From assembly GCA_052035735.1 (NCBI GenBank), contig JBPOHI010000112.1, forward strand, positions 4,043-68,042: a stretch of 64,000 bases of DNA, written 5' to 3'. The notes beneath the pieces were generated by a model. That model ran no database searches. It was not told the DNA's origin and worked only from the letters and a program-made list of their open reading frames with translations. A program made the position numbers and the translations under genes. Positions 49,082-57,752 of this stretch are shown here, one piece after another; within the stretch, counting starts at the first letter, position 1; every line of letters begins with the position of its first letter. The stretch is from JAGPDF01 sp052035735 (GTDB lineage Bacteria > Acidobacteriota > Thermoanaerobaculia > Multivoradales > JAGPDF01).

Positions 49082-50212
49082 GTGAGCGCGAATCAGAAGA
49101 TCTTACCAAAGGCCTCGGGCGGCCTTCCCCGCGCGCTCGCTTGCACCTTCGCGGCCCTGTCGTTCGCTCCCCTTGTCGCCCAGGTGGCCGTGCCTCCGGG
49201 GCCGGAAGCCTGTGTCGGCCTGGCCGCGGACGCCGATCGCCTCGCCTGCTACGACCGCGCCATGGGCCGGCAGATGCGTCCGGGAAGTGTGCCGGCCGAG
49301 CCGGAAACCGAGATCGTCGGCCCCCCCGCACCCGCCGAGCTCATGGTCTCGCCGGCTCCTCCTTCGGGTGTCGACGACGACGCCGACCCGCCGGTGGTCG
49401 CCTCACTGCTCGACGGGCGATGGGAGCTCACGCGCAAGGCCAAACTGGGAACCTTCGGCCTCAGGGCTTACAAGCCCCTCTATGTGCTGCCCGGCGTCTA
49501 CACCGACGACCCCAACCAGTTCCCCTCGAGCTCCGCCCCCGGACATTCGGTCGAAGTCTCCGAGAGCCAGGACAACTTCGAAGCCAAGTTCCAGATCAGC
49601 TTCAAGACCAAGGTCGCGCAGGGCATGTTCGGCAGGCGCGCCGACCTGTGGTTCGGCTACACCCAGTCGTCGCGCTGGCAGGTCTACAATGCCGCCGATT
49701 CCCGGCCTTTTCGCGAGACCAACTACGAACCCGAGCTGCTGCTCGTCTTCGGCAGCCGCTACCGGTTCCTGGGCCTCGACGGCCGGCTCGTCGGCGTCGG
49801 CCTGAATCATCAGTCGAACGGCAAGGATCTGCCCTATTCGCGGAGTTGGAACCGGGTGGTCGGCATGCTCGGCTTCGAGCGCCACGCCTGGACCGTGCTC
49901 GTGCGCCCGTGGTGGCGCCTGCCGGAGGTCGCCGGCGACGACGACAACCCGGACATCGAGGACTTCGTCGGCAGGGGCGATCTGCTCGCCGTCTTTCGCG
50001 TGCGCGGGCACGAGCTCTCCGGGATGGTGCGACACTCGCTGCGCGGCGGCGAGCGGTCGCACGGTGCCGCCGAGCTCGGGTGGGTCTTTCCGATTCACCG
50101 TGATCTCAAGGGCTACCTGCAGCTCTTCCACGGCTACGGCGAAAGCCTGATCGACTACAACGCCCGGAGCACGCGCATCGGGCTCGGCATCTCGCTCCTC
50201 GAGTGGTACTGA
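49082..50212 (+). CDS. pldA: Outer-membrane phospholipase A (OMPLA)
   Basis: A 376-residue outer-membrane protein. A signal peptide (LACTFAALSFAPLVAQ) and a short Cys-containing region are followed by a 12-strand barrel. The catalytic motif is intact: GLNHQSNGKDLPYSRSWNR has the His and Ser of the active site in NHQSNG and the Asn in SRSWNR. The last strand ends in Tyr (GISLLEWY), fit for outer-membrane insertion. OMPLA hydrolyses phospholipids that reach the outer leaflet when the outer membrane is disturbed. GTG start at 49082 in front of the signal peptide. The next gene overlaps by 10 nt. Confidence 0.93.
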   Translation: MSANQKILPKASGGLPRALACTFAALSFAPLVAQVAVPPGPEACVGLAADADRLACYDRAMGRQMRPGSVPAEPETEIVGPPAPAELMVSPAPPSGVDDDADPPVVASLLDGRWELTRKAKLGTFGLRAYKPLYVLPGVYTDDPNQFPSSSAPGHSVEVSESQDNFEAKFQISFKTKVAQGMFGRRADLWFGYTQSSRWQVYNAADSRPFRETNYEPELLLVFGSRYRFLGLDGRLVGVGLNHQSNGKDLPYSRSWNRVVGMLGFERHAWTVLVRPWWRLPEVAGDDDNPDIEDFVGRGDLLAVFRVRGHELSGMVRHSLRGGERSHGAAELGWVFPIHRDLKGYLQLFHGYGESLIDYNARSTRIGLGISLLEWY

Positions 50213-51441
50213 GAAGCCGCTTCGCCACGCCGCACTTCTGGCGCGCCTACCGCGGCGGCGATCTGTCGCCGACCGTGCGCCGGCTGGGTTCGGCCTCCTT
50301 CTTCCAGGACGTCGCGAGCGAGATGGTCTACCCGCTGCTGCCCGGATTCCTCGCCAGCCTCGGCGGCGGTCCCGCTGTGCTCGGCGCAATGGAATCAGGC
50401 GCCGAGGGGATGCTCGCCCTGGTCAAGGGGTGGGCGGGCAGAGCGAGCGACCGGCTGCAGCGCCGGAAACCGTTCGTGGTCGCAGGCTACGGCGCCTCGG
50501 CACTCGCCCGTCCGCTGCTCGCCCTGGCCGCGACCGCCTCGCAGGTCGTCGCACTGCGACTCTGGGATCGCCTCGCCAAGGGCCTGCGCACCGCACCACG
50601 TGACGCCCTGATCGCCGAGGCGGTGGCCGCCCCGCAACGGGCCTACGCTTTCGCCTACCACCGCGGCCTCGACCATCTCGGCGCCGCCTGCGGCCCGCTG
50701 CTCGCCGCCGGCCTCCTGCTCGTCTGGCCGGGCGACCTGCGCGCGGTCTTTCTGCTCGCCGCCCTTCCGGCGGCCGCCGGCTTCCTGACTGTAGCGTTCG
50801 GTCTGCCACGCGAGGCCGGGAGGCGCGCGAGCTCGAGCGCGCCACAAGGGGCTCCCGGGCGCTCCGCTGCGCTGACCGCGCTACCCCCAGAATTGCGCGG
50901 CGCGCTGGGGACGTTCTTCCTCTTCTCTCTCGGCAACGCGACCGACGCCTTCCTGCTCCTGCGCGCCACCGAAGTCGGCGTTGGCGCGGTCGGCCTGACA
51001 CTCCTCTGGTCGGCCTTTCACGTCGTCAAGTGGCTGCTCTCGGTGCCGGGCGGAAGGCTCGCGGACCGCTTCGGCCGGCGCGCCTCGATTCTTCTCGGCT
51101 GGGCGCTCTACGCCCTGGCCTACGCCGGCTTCGCGCTGACCTCGAACCCGGCCGGGTTCCTCGCCCTGCTCGCGCTCTACGCGGCTTTCTACGGCCTCAC
51201 CGAGGGCGCCGAACGAGCCCTGGTGGTCGAGCTCGCGACGCCCGGAGGCGGGACCAACGCCGGTGCGGCCCTCGGCGCTTTCCATCTCGCGACCGGAGTC
51301 GGGTCTTTGCTCGCCAGTCTCTGGTTCGGCTTCGTCTGGTCTCAGTTTGGAGCTCCGGCCGCCTTCTTCGCTGGTGCTGCGCTCGCCGGCGCCGCCGGCC
51401 TCGCGCTGCTCGTCCTTCGGCGGCGAACGGTCGCGGCATGA
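50203..51441 (+). CDS. MFS transporter coupled to the phospholipase gene
   Basis: A 412-residue major facilitator with 12 predicted helices. The loop between helices 2 and 3 has GWAGRASDRLQRRKPFVVAG and the corresponding site in the second half has GGRLADRFGRRASILLG, the duplicated MFS motif A. Other stretches: RLWDRLAKGLRTAPRDALIA and LYGLTEGAERALVVELA, common in a bacterial subgroup of unknown substrate. It overlaps pldA by 10 nt and the sigma-like gene by 4 nt. Since LplT of E. coli (also MFS) moves lysophospholipids, the product of PldA, a similar role is tempting but unproven. Confidence 0.85.
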   Translation: MVLRSRFATPHFWRAYRGGDLSPTVRRLGSASFFQDVASEMVYPLLPGFLASLGGGPAVLGAMESGAEGMLALVKGWAGRASDRLQRRKPFVVAGYGASALARPLLALAATASQVVALRLWDRLAKGLRTAPRDALIAEAVAAPQRAYAFAYHRGLDHLGAACGPLLAAGLLLVWPGDLRAVFLLAALPAAAGFLTVAFGLPREAGRRASSSAPQGAPGRSAALTALPPELRGALGTFFLFSLGNATDAFLLLRATEVGVGAVGLTLLWSAFHVVKWLLSVPGGRLADRFGRRASILLGWALYALAYAGFALTSNPAGFLALLALYAAFYGLTEGAERALVVELATPGGGTNAGAALGAFHLATGVGSLLASLWFGFVWSQFGAPAAFFAGAALAGAAGLALLVLRRRTVAA

Positions 51442-52520
51442 ACGCGCCGGTCACCGATCCGCTGCTCGCCGGCCTGCGCGCCGCCGCGGCGCGGAGCTCC
51501 GCCGCCGGTAGCGAAGCGCTCGGAAGGCTCCTGCTCGACGAAGCGGCTCCGCTCCTCTGGCGGGCCATCCGCGGCCAGCTCGCGGGCATTCCTGCGGCCG
51601 ATCAGGAGGAGGTTCACTCGGCCGCGCTGCTCCGCCTGACCGAGCGCTTCCAGCAATGGCTGGCAGGCGACGCCGAGGTCGAGATCGAGAGCTTTCGCGC
51701 CTATGTCGCGGCCACCGCGGCGAACGGCTGCCGCGCCTGGCTGCGCGCCCGTCACCCCGAACGGACCCGGCTGCAGAATCAGCTGCGCTACCTGTTGCGA
51801 CACGACCCCGAGCTCGCCCTCTGGGAGGCCGAAGGCGGCGCGTTGGTCTGCGGCCTCGCGGCCTGGAAAGGACGGCCAGCCGAGAGCTTCGCGGCATCGG
51901 AGAGCCCTGCGCCCGGCGCGGACGACCTCGGGCTCGCCGGTCCGGCGGCGTCGACTCCGCTGCCGGTGCTCGTCCGCCGGCTGCTCTTCCGCCACGGACG
52001 CCCGTGGCCCTTCCGCGCGCTCCAGGTCGCCGTCGCCGACCTGTTGGGCATCAAGGACCGTCCGCCGGTATCCCTCAGCGACGCCGGGGAGAGCGGCGGA
52101 GAGAGCGACGGACACGCTGCGCCGGTGCCTCTCGATCCGCCCGAGACCCGCGCCGGGGCACACCGCGAGCTCGAGGGCCGGCAGTTCCTGGCGGCGCTCT
52201 GGGCCGAGGTGCGCGAGCTCCCGCTCGGCCAGCGGCGAGCCTTGCTCCTCAACTTGCGCGACGACCAGGGGCGTGACCGGCTCGCTCTCCTGACCCACAC
52301 CGGCCTGGCCAGCCGGGCCGAGCTCGCCCGCCTGCTCGACCTGCCCGAGGGCGAGCTCGGCGAGCTTTGGGACGACCTGCCGCTCGACGATCGCACCATC
52401 GCCCTGCGTTTCGAGCTCACCCCCCGCCAGGTGATCAACCTGAGGAAGAGCGCCCGCGCCCGTCTCGGCCGGCGGCTGCGGCCGGCGGCTTCCGGCGACC
52501 CGAAGGGGATGGAAAAGTGA
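51438..52520 (+). CDS. Sigma-70-like (ECF-type) regulator, divergent
   Basis: A 360-residue protein with remote sigma-factor features. Residues 25-125 resemble region 2 (PAADQEEVHSAALLRLTERF, then ESFRAYVAATAANGCRAWLR and HPERTRLQNQLRYLL). After an acidic, Pro-rich linker, residues 240-350 resemble region 4 (LPLGQRRALLLNLRDDQ, then LTPRQVINLRKSARARLGRRL). The following gene encodes an anti-sigma-like membrane protein, the normal arrangement. The ATG overlaps the MFS stop by 4 nt. It may also be a non-sigma DNA-binding protein; sequence identity to known sigmas is low. Confidence 0.6.
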   Translation: MNAPVTDPLLAGLRAAAARSSAAGSEALGRLLLDEAAPLLWRAIRGQLAGIPAADQEEVHSAALLRLTERFQQWLAGDAEVEIESFRAYVAATAANGCRAWLRARHPERTRLQNQLRYLLRHDPELALWEAEGGALVCGLAAWKGRPAESFAASESPAPGADDLGLAGPAASTPLPVLVRRLLFRHGRPWPFRALQVAVADLLGIKDRPPVSLSDAGESGGESDGHAAPVPLDPPETRAGAHRELEGRQFLAALWAEVRELPLGQRRALLLNLRDDQGRDRLALLTHTGLASRAELARLLDLPEGELGELWDDLPLDDRTIALRFELTPRQVINLRKSARARLGRRLRPAASGDPKGMEK

Positions 52521-52575
52521 ATCCGGTGCGGTAACCCGGCCGGCTTTTCCGCATCTCACCCCACGAGAGCCGATC

Positions 52576-53109
52576 ATGAACCGCCCGAGACTTCGCTTCC
52601 TCCCCGACCTCGAGTCCCACCCCGCATTCGCGGCTGCGCAGGGCGCGGCGGAGGATCCGAGAGTCACGGAGCTTGCCGGGCTGTTCAGTGATCTGGTGGC
52701 GCGCGGGCAACGCGACGAGGAGTCGCCTGCCTACGAACTGCTCGAGGCCGCAGTGGACGGCACACTCGAACCCGTCGAGGCCGAGATGTTCGCCAGCCGG
52801 TTGGCCGGAGATCCGGCCCTGCAGCGCGAATTCGACGACCTCGTCCTGCTGCGTCGTCAGCTCGAGCAGCGGCTGCAGACGCGTCGCGGCCCGTCGGCCG
52901 TCGGCGAGCCGGCCCGCCGGCGTTGGCTGGGTTTCGCCGCTGCGGCGCTCGTCCTCGCCGCCGCTGGAATCGGGTTGCGTGTGGACCTCCGTCGCTCGAC
53001 CGCCGTGACCGCCACTGCGCGAACCGCGCCGGAGGCCTCCGCGCGCTCCGCCGAGGTCGTCTTCGCCGACAGCTTCGAAGGCGGCACCACCGGCCACTGG
53101 TCGAACTGA
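52576..53109 (+). CDS. Anti-sigma-like membrane protein with FE-x6-W tail
   Basis: A 177-residue single-pass protein. The cytoplasmic part (1-113) has YELLEAAVDGTLEPVEAEMF, LAGDPALQREFDDLVLLRRQ, the wording of zinc-free anti-sigma domains. One membrane helix (RRWLGFAAAALVLAAAGIGLRV) leads to a short outer segment that ends in VVFADSFEGGTTGHWSN. This last piece is the D-[GS]-F-E-x6-W tail also found on two secreted propeller-type proteins in the window. It lies 55 nt after the sigma-like gene. It probably holds the sigma-like factor until an envelope signal reaches the tail. Confidence 0.68.
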   Translation: MNRPRLRFLPDLESHPAFAAAQGAAEDPRVTELAGLFSDLVARGQRDEESPAYELLEAAVDGTLEPVEAEMFASRLAGDPALQREFDDLVLLRRQLEQRLQTRRGPSAVGEPARRRWLGFAAAALVLAAAGIGLRVDLRRSTAVTATARTAPEASARSAEVVFADSFEGGTTGHWSN

Positions 53110-53157
53110 CCGCGTCGACGTGACGCCCTTTCCGGCGCCGTCCGCCGGTCCCCTTTC

Positions 53158-55011
53158 TCAGAGATAGCCGAGCGAGCGCAGGTTCTCGAGATAGTCGCCG
53201 CTGTCGCCTGGCAGATCGGTCGAGGGCAGGCGTTCGCCGTAGGCCGACAGGCGCGCCGGCGGTTCCGGCCAGTCGCAGAACGTCGGCGGCTCGGGCAGCT
53301 CGGCGCTCTGCGGCAGGCCGAGGTCGCGCATCAGCGCAGCGGCGACCGCCTCCGGCGCCATCTCGAGGCCGGCCCCTCCCCGACAACCCGCGGCCGCAGG
53401 CTCAACCGGAACCTCCTCGCCTGCCGCCGGCACTGCGGCGCGGCGGAACAGCAAGACCCGACCCTCTCCTCCGGCGCGCCGGCCGGGATCGACCACGACG
53501 ACGAGCGTCGCGAACTCTCGCGCGAGCTCGCCTGCCAAGCTGTCGGCCTGCGCGAGCTCGGAGCGGACCAGATCGGCGAAGGCGACGTCGCCACCGATCC
53601 AACCCTCGGCCAGCAGATCGATCGCCGGAAGATAAAGCGCCAAGGCCCGCGGGCCTTGGGCCGCTTCGGTCCGCGCCGTGTCGCGGTAGAACCGGTCCGG
53701 CAGGACGGCGCGCGTCAGGAGCGACTCGGCGACCTCTCCAGGCAGGGAGGCCGCGAGCGTCGCGGCCGACGGACCTGCGTCCGCATTTCGTGCCTGCCGC
53801 GCCAGCTCGCCGGCGCGTTCGGCCGGCGCCACGGCGTCGAGGTGTCCGTCCCGCAGCAGCTGGAAGGCGCCGTGCGAGACCACCAGGCCCGCCAGTTGCT
53901 CGGGCGGAAAGGTCGCCCACCAGTCGATCGCGGCGACCGGCGCGCCGCCGCGTGCGGCGAGCTCCCAGAAGGTGAAGGCCGTACGGCGATTGGCCAGCAA
54001 TGGGCGGTGCTCGGCGAGGCCCAACGGCACCTCGACGGAGGCCCACCAGGCCCGCCAGGGGCCGCTGCGCGCCAGCGCCGTGGTGAGCCCGCGCGGACGA
54101 AAGCTGTCGAGCGATCGGACGCCATGGCGGTCGCCGCTCACGCCGGTGGCGATCGTCGTCCAGAACTCGGCCGGTTCGAGCTCGGCCGTTCTCGGATAGC
54201 GCGCGACGGCGGCCCCCGCGGAAATCAGGCGCGAGAGCTCCGGCAACGAGCCGCGGGCCAGCAGATAGTCGAACTCAGCCGGGAGGACGCCGTCGAGCCC
54301 CAGGAGCGCCACTCTCTGGCCGGCGGCAGTCGGCAGCGAGCTCGGACCGGCGGCGGGCGCCCGCTGGGGCATCGCCACCGCGACGACGCCGACCAGCGCC
54401 AAGGTCGCAGAGGTCACCGTCAGGATCGTCCTGCGCGAAACCAGACGCTCGCGCGGAGTCATGCGTGTCAGGCGGATGGCGATCGACAGCAGGCCGTTGG
54501 CGAGGAGCTTGGCCACCGCCGCTGCCACCAGCGGCAGCGCCAGCCCGGCGACCACACGCTGCCAGCGCGGCAGGCCGAGCAGCAGATCCCCCGCCCGGAG
54601 GACCGCCCAGCCGAAGAGCAGCGAGGTGGCGAGGAACGTGACACCGAGGATCAACCACTCGAGACTGCGTCGCGGAAACAGCTTGAGCGCGAAGAGAAAG
54701 CCGGCGACGACGGCGACGAAGCCGAGCGCTGCCGCCGCCACCAGAGGAGGCAGGAGATGAAAGAACAGCGGCAGCAGATCGAGGGGTGAGGCGGCGAGCA
54801 GCCCGTTGGCCGAGGCGAGCGCCAGGGTGTTCGCCAGCGCGAGCAGCATGCCGGCGAGCAGGCCGACCTTGGCCGCGAGCAGCGCCAGTGCGCGCGGCTC
54901 CCCTACCGGTTCGAGAGCGTCGCGGAGCAGGAAGCGCTCGACGCGGTGAGAGAGATACCCGAGTCGCTGCAGCTCGCGGCGCGCGAGCTCGAGCTCGCGC
55001 GAATCACCCAT
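53158..55011 (-). CDS. Degenerate phosphodiesterase-like membrane protein
   Basis: A 617-residue protein. The N-terminal half has about six membrane helices (50-220). The second half has the alkaline-phosphatase-superfamily layout: VALLGLDGVLPAEFDYLLAR, FWTTIATGVSGDRHGV, and a C-terminal ENLRSLGYL end common in this group. Key sites are lost: the nucleophile region SP-x2-WTT reads EPAEFWTT, the D-x3-H metal site reads DLLAE, and the usual SDHG reads VDPG. It should be inactive as a hydrolase. The pair ELQRLGYL near the N-terminus and LRSLGYL at the C-terminus is curious. Its start overlaps the end of ispA by 8 nt. Confidence 0.75.
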   Translation of the reverse strand: MGDSRELELARRELQRLGYLSHRVERFLLRDALEPVGEPRALALLAAKVGLLAGMLLALANTLALASANGLLAASPLDLLPLFFHLLPPLVAAAALGFVAVVAGFLFALKLFPRRSLEWLILGVTFLATSLLFGWAVLRAGDLLLGLPRWQRVVAGLALPLVAAAVAKLLANGLLSIAIRLTRMTPRERLVSRRTILTVTSATLALVGVVAVAMPQRAPAAGPSSLPTAAGQRVALLGLDGVLPAEFDYLLARGSLPELSRLISAGAAVARYPRTAELEPAEFWTTIATGVSGDRHGVRSLDSFRPRGLTTALARSGPWRAWWASVEVPLGLAEHRPLLANRRTAFTFWELAARGGAPVAAIDWWATFPPEQLAGLVVSHGAFQLLRDGHLDAVAPAERAGELARQARNADAGPSAATLAASLPGEVAESLLTRAVLPDRFYRDTARTEAAQGPRALALYLPAIDLLAEGWIGGDVAFADLVRSELAQADSLAGELAREFATLVVVVDPGRRAGGEGRVLLFRRAAVPAAGEEVPVEPAAAGCRGGAGLEMAPEAVAAALMRDLGLPQSAELPEPPTFCDWPEPPARLSAYGERLPSTDLPGDSGDYLENLRSLGYL

Positions 55012-55900
55012 GGCCGGTCCGGCCGTGGCTGCGCACCAGCTCGACCAGCGGCCGCAGCACGTCTGCCCGGCGGCCGAAGGGCGCGACCGCGGCGAGTGCG
55101 AACTCGAGCAGCTCGTCGGCCAGAGAGCGCGCGCCGGCGACGCCCAGGAGCTTCACGAAGGTCGACTTGCCGGCATCCTGGCCGGAGTCTTTGCCGGTCT
55201 CGTCGCTGGTCGCGAGAACGTCGAGAAGGTCGTCCTCGATCTGGAAAGCGAGGCCGAGGTTCTTGGCGAAAGCGCCGATCGCTTCGAGGTCGCGCCGGCG
55301 GGCGTCCGCCGCCATCGCTCCGAGCTCCGCCGCCGCGAGGAACAGGGCGCCCGTCTTGTGGCTGTGAATGTACTCGAGGTCGGTGAGCGTCGGAGCGCTC
55401 CCGCCACTCGCCAGGTCGAGCGCCTGCCCGCCGATGAGCCCCTCGGTGCCGATGGCCTGCGCCAGATGATGCAGCAGCTCCTCCGGGCTGTAGCGCGACA
55501 GCTGGAGGCGCTGCGACGCCTCCGCGACCAGCGCATAGGCTCGATTGAGCAGGGCGAAGGCAGCGAGCAACGCCACGTCCTCGCCGAACTCTCGATGCAG
55601 GGTCGGGCGCCCGCGGCGCAGCTGGGCGTCGTCCATCGCCGGCAGGTCGTCGAGCACCAGCGAGCAGCCGTGCACGAGCTCTACCGCGCAGGCGAGATCC
55701 AACGCGTCGTCGGCCCTGCCGCCGAGCATCTCCGCCGCGGCGAGTGCCAGCATCGGCCGGACGCGTTTGCCAGGCGACAGCACTGCCGAACGCATCGCTG
55801 CGTGGACGCGTTCAGGTCTCCGACTGTCCTCTGGAAGCAGTACGGGCAGGCGCGCCTCCACCTGCGCCGCATAAGCAGCGAGGCGCGGATCGAGGCGCAA
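55004..55900 (-). CDS. ispA: Polyprenyl synthase, farnesyl diphosphate synthase-like
   Basis: A 298-residue prenyl transferase that condenses isopentenyl diphosphate with allylic diphosphates. Motifs in order: SPGKRVRPMLALAAAEM, first Asp-rich motif LVLDDLPAMDDAQLRRG, GTEGLIGGQALDL, KTGALFLAAAELGA, and the second Asp-rich motif FQIEDDLLDV. The pattern is that of IspA (C15 product), though the exact chain length cannot be read safely. The start is a TTG; the following 35 residues are needed for the fold. Confidence 0.93.
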   Translation of the reverse strand: MRLDPRLAAYAAQVEARLPVLLPEDSRRPERVHAAMRSAVLSPGKRVRPMLALAAAEMLGGRADDALDLACAVELVHGCSLVLDDLPAMDDAQLRRGRPTLHREFGEDVALLAAFALLNRAYALVAEASQRLQLSRYSPEELLHHLAQAIGTEGLIGGQALDLASGGSAPTLTDLEYIHSHKTGALFLAAAELGAMAADARRRDLEAIGAFAKNLGLAFQIEDDLLDVLATSDETGKDSGQDAGKSTFVKLLGVAGARSLADELLEFALAAVAPFGRRADVLRPLVELVRSHGRTGHG

Positions 55901-55928
55901 CCTGGTTTGGGGCGTGGTCTTCGACAGG

Positions 55929-56264
55929 TCAGAAGGACTTGAGGGCTTCGTCTTCGCTCTCGAACACCTCGAACACCGTGATCAGCTGGGTGATCTGAAG
56001 GATGTCGTTGACCTTGGGCGGCAGGTTGACGAGCTTGAGCTTGCCGCCCCGATTGGTGACCGTCGTAAAGGCGCTCACCAGCTCGCCGACGCCCGACGAG
56101 TCGATCGTCGTGACTTCGCCGAGATTGATCAGCATCTTGACCGCGCGGTCGCCGATCGCCTCGTGCACCGTTTCGCGCAAGACGACGTCGCCCTTGCCGA
56201 TCGTGACCTTGCCCTCGACTTCGAGGATGATCACGCCCTCACGCTCCCGCTTGTTGATCTTCAT
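55929..56264 (-). CDS. STAS-domain anti-anti-sigma factor (SpoIIAA/RsbV-like)
   Basis: A 111-residue single STAS domain: VIILEVEGKVTIGKGDVVLR, KMLINLGEVTTIDSSGVGEL with the phosphorylatable Ser in DSSG, and GGKLKLVNLPPKV. Dephosphorylated STAS proteins bind anti-sigma kinases of the RsbW type; such a kinase is encoded 13 nt upstream on the same strand. No sigma-B-like gene is adjacent, so the pair may control the sigma-like factor at 51438 or another partner. Confidence 0.93.
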   Translation of the reverse strand: MKINKREREGVIILEVEGKVTIGKGDVVLRETVHEAIGDRAVKMLINLGEVTTIDSSGVGELVSAFTTVTNRGGKLKLVNLPPKVNDILQITQLITVFEVFESEDEALKSF

Positions 56265-56277
56265 GACTCCACTCCTC

Positions 56278-56730
56278 CTATTGTTCGTGGTGGGTATTGG
56301 TGGCGGGGGTCAGCCGCTTGCGCAGGCGCAACCGGGTCCCGCCCGACGGACCGGATTCGAACTCGACCTCGTCCATGAACTTCCGCATGTAAAAGATGCC
56401 GCGGCCGCTTGCCCGGAAGCGATTCTCGGGCGCCAGTGGATCGACCACCTCGCGCGGATCGAAGCCTTCGCCCTCGTCGTCGATCCGGATCTCGACCTCT
56501 TCCGGAGCAAAGCTCGCCTGGATCTCGACCTGCTTGTCCGGATCCTGGCGATTGCCGTGCTTGATGGCGTTGGCCACCGCCTCACGCAGCGCCAGACCGA
56601 TCCAGTGCCGCGCGTCCTCGGCGGCGCCGCCTTCGCGCAGAGCGTCATCGACGACGGCTTGAACCAGCTCGATATTCTCGAACCGGCTGCCGATCGTCAG
56701 ATGGAGCTCCCGTCCCGCGGTCGAATTCAT
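56278..56730 (-). CDS. RsbW/SpoIIAB-like serine kinase (anti-sigma regulatory factor)
   Basis: A 150-residue HATPase_c protein. N-box ALREAVANAIKHGNR, G1 box IRIDDEGEGFDP and G2 region ASGRGIFYMRKFMDEV are all present. It would phosphorylate the STAS protein encoded next. It has a TACACT hexamer (56748-56753) 17 nt before the ATG and no obvious Shine-Dalgarno. Together the two form a partner-switching module. Confidence 0.92.
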   Translation of the reverse strand: MNSTAGRELHLTIGSRFENIELVQAVVDDALREGGAAEDARHWIGLALREAVANAIKHGNRQDPDKQVEIQASFAPEEVEIRIDDEGEGFDPREVVDPLAPENRFRASGRGIFYMRKFMDEVEFESGPSGGTRLRLRKRLTPATNTHHEQ

Positions 56731-56747
56731 GGGTAGAAACCGCGCGG

Positions 56748-56753
56748 AGTGTA
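56748..56753 (-). promoter_or_regulatory. Candidate -10 element of the RsbW-STAS operon
   Basis: TACACT lies 17 nt before the ATG at 56730. No convincing -35 box. Confidence 0.3.
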
Positions 56754-56814
56754 ACAGAACCTCGGCGCCCGGAGGACCGTCGCGAATCCGATCGCGACCG
56801 CCCTCAACCGGCCC

Positions 56815-57744
56815 TCACCGGGTCTCCGGCTGGAACAGCTCGAGGACCGCCGGAATGACCACCAGCAGCTGGATGGCGTCGAACAGGAAGTGCGCGACGA
56901 TCGCCGGCCAGATGTTCTGCCGCCAGCGGGTGAGCAGACCGTAGAGCAGCGAGAGAAGGGTCACGCCGACGAGCATGATCGGCTGGTCGTAGGACAGGTG
57001 CGCCATGGCGAAGAGCGCCGTCGAAAGAGCGATGCCGATGCGCGGCTGCAGGAAGCCGCGAAAGAACGTCTCCTCGAGCAGCCCGGCGGACGCGGCGATG
57101 GCGAGCCGCAGGAGCACGGGGCGCGACGCGAGCCACGGGATGACCGCCGGCGGCGCCTGCGGCAGCAGTTCCTCTCCCGAGACCGCAGCCAGCGCGACCG
57201 CGAAGAGCACGACACCGCAAAGCACGGCGAGCCAGGCGGCAAAGCCGGCGGCCGCCCCCACCGCGAGCTCGCGCGGGAGATTCGGCGTGGCGAAGCCGAG
57301 TTGCTCGGCGAAGCTCTGCCACGCGGGAGCCCGTCGGGCCGGCAGCACCGTGCCCGCCAACTCCCCGCCGCCCACGAACCCGGGGAGCAGACTGCGCGTC
57401 GGCCCGGCATCGGCCAGAAAGCCGCTCGCCCACCAGCCGACGATCGTCAACGCGAACAGCCCATGCAGGCTGAAGAGCTGCCAGCCCTGCAGGCGACTGA
57501 GGTCGATCTCGCCCTGCCGGCCGATCGTTCCGAGAGCGGCGAAGATCCCGACGTAGAACGAAAAGGCGACCAGCGAGGTACCGACGAGGCGGCGCAACGG
57601 CGACCGGAAGCCCGGAGGATCGAGGCCGCGCCGCCGCGTCATGCGGTCGAAGAGGAGCACGGCAGCGAGCGCCGCGATCACCGGCCCCGCGGCGCGCAGC
57701 AGCTCCATGGCCGGATCGAGACCCGCGACGATCCCTGCGCCCAT
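56815..57744 (-). CDS. CPBP-family intramembrane metalloprotease
   Basis: A 309-residue membrane protein with about eight helices. The three CPBP (CAAX protease / Abi) motifs are present: EETFFRGFLQPRIG (motif 1, Glu-Glu), MAHLSYDQ (motif 2 His region) and IVAHFLFDAIQLLV (motif 3 His). Bacterial members process or protect membrane peptides; the substrate is unknown. It starts 8 nt after the small gene upstream, so they are probably cotranscribed. Confidence 0.9.
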   Translation of the reverse strand: MGAGIVAGLDPAMELLRAAGPVIAALAAVLLFDRMTRRRGLDPPGFRSPLRRLVGTSLVAFSFYVGIFAALGTIGRQGEIDLSRLQGWQLFSLHGLFALTIVGWWASGFLADAGPTRSLLPGFVGGGELAGTVLPARRAPAWQSFAEQLGFATPNLPRELAVGAAAGFAAWLAVLCGVVLFAVALAAVSGEELLPQAPPAVIPWLASRPVLLRLAIAASAGLLEETFFRGFLQPRIGIALSTALFAMAHLSYDQPIMLVGVTLLSLLYGLLTRWRQNIWPAIVAHFLFDAIQLLVVIPAVLELFQPETR

Positions 57745-57752
57745 CGCGGAGC

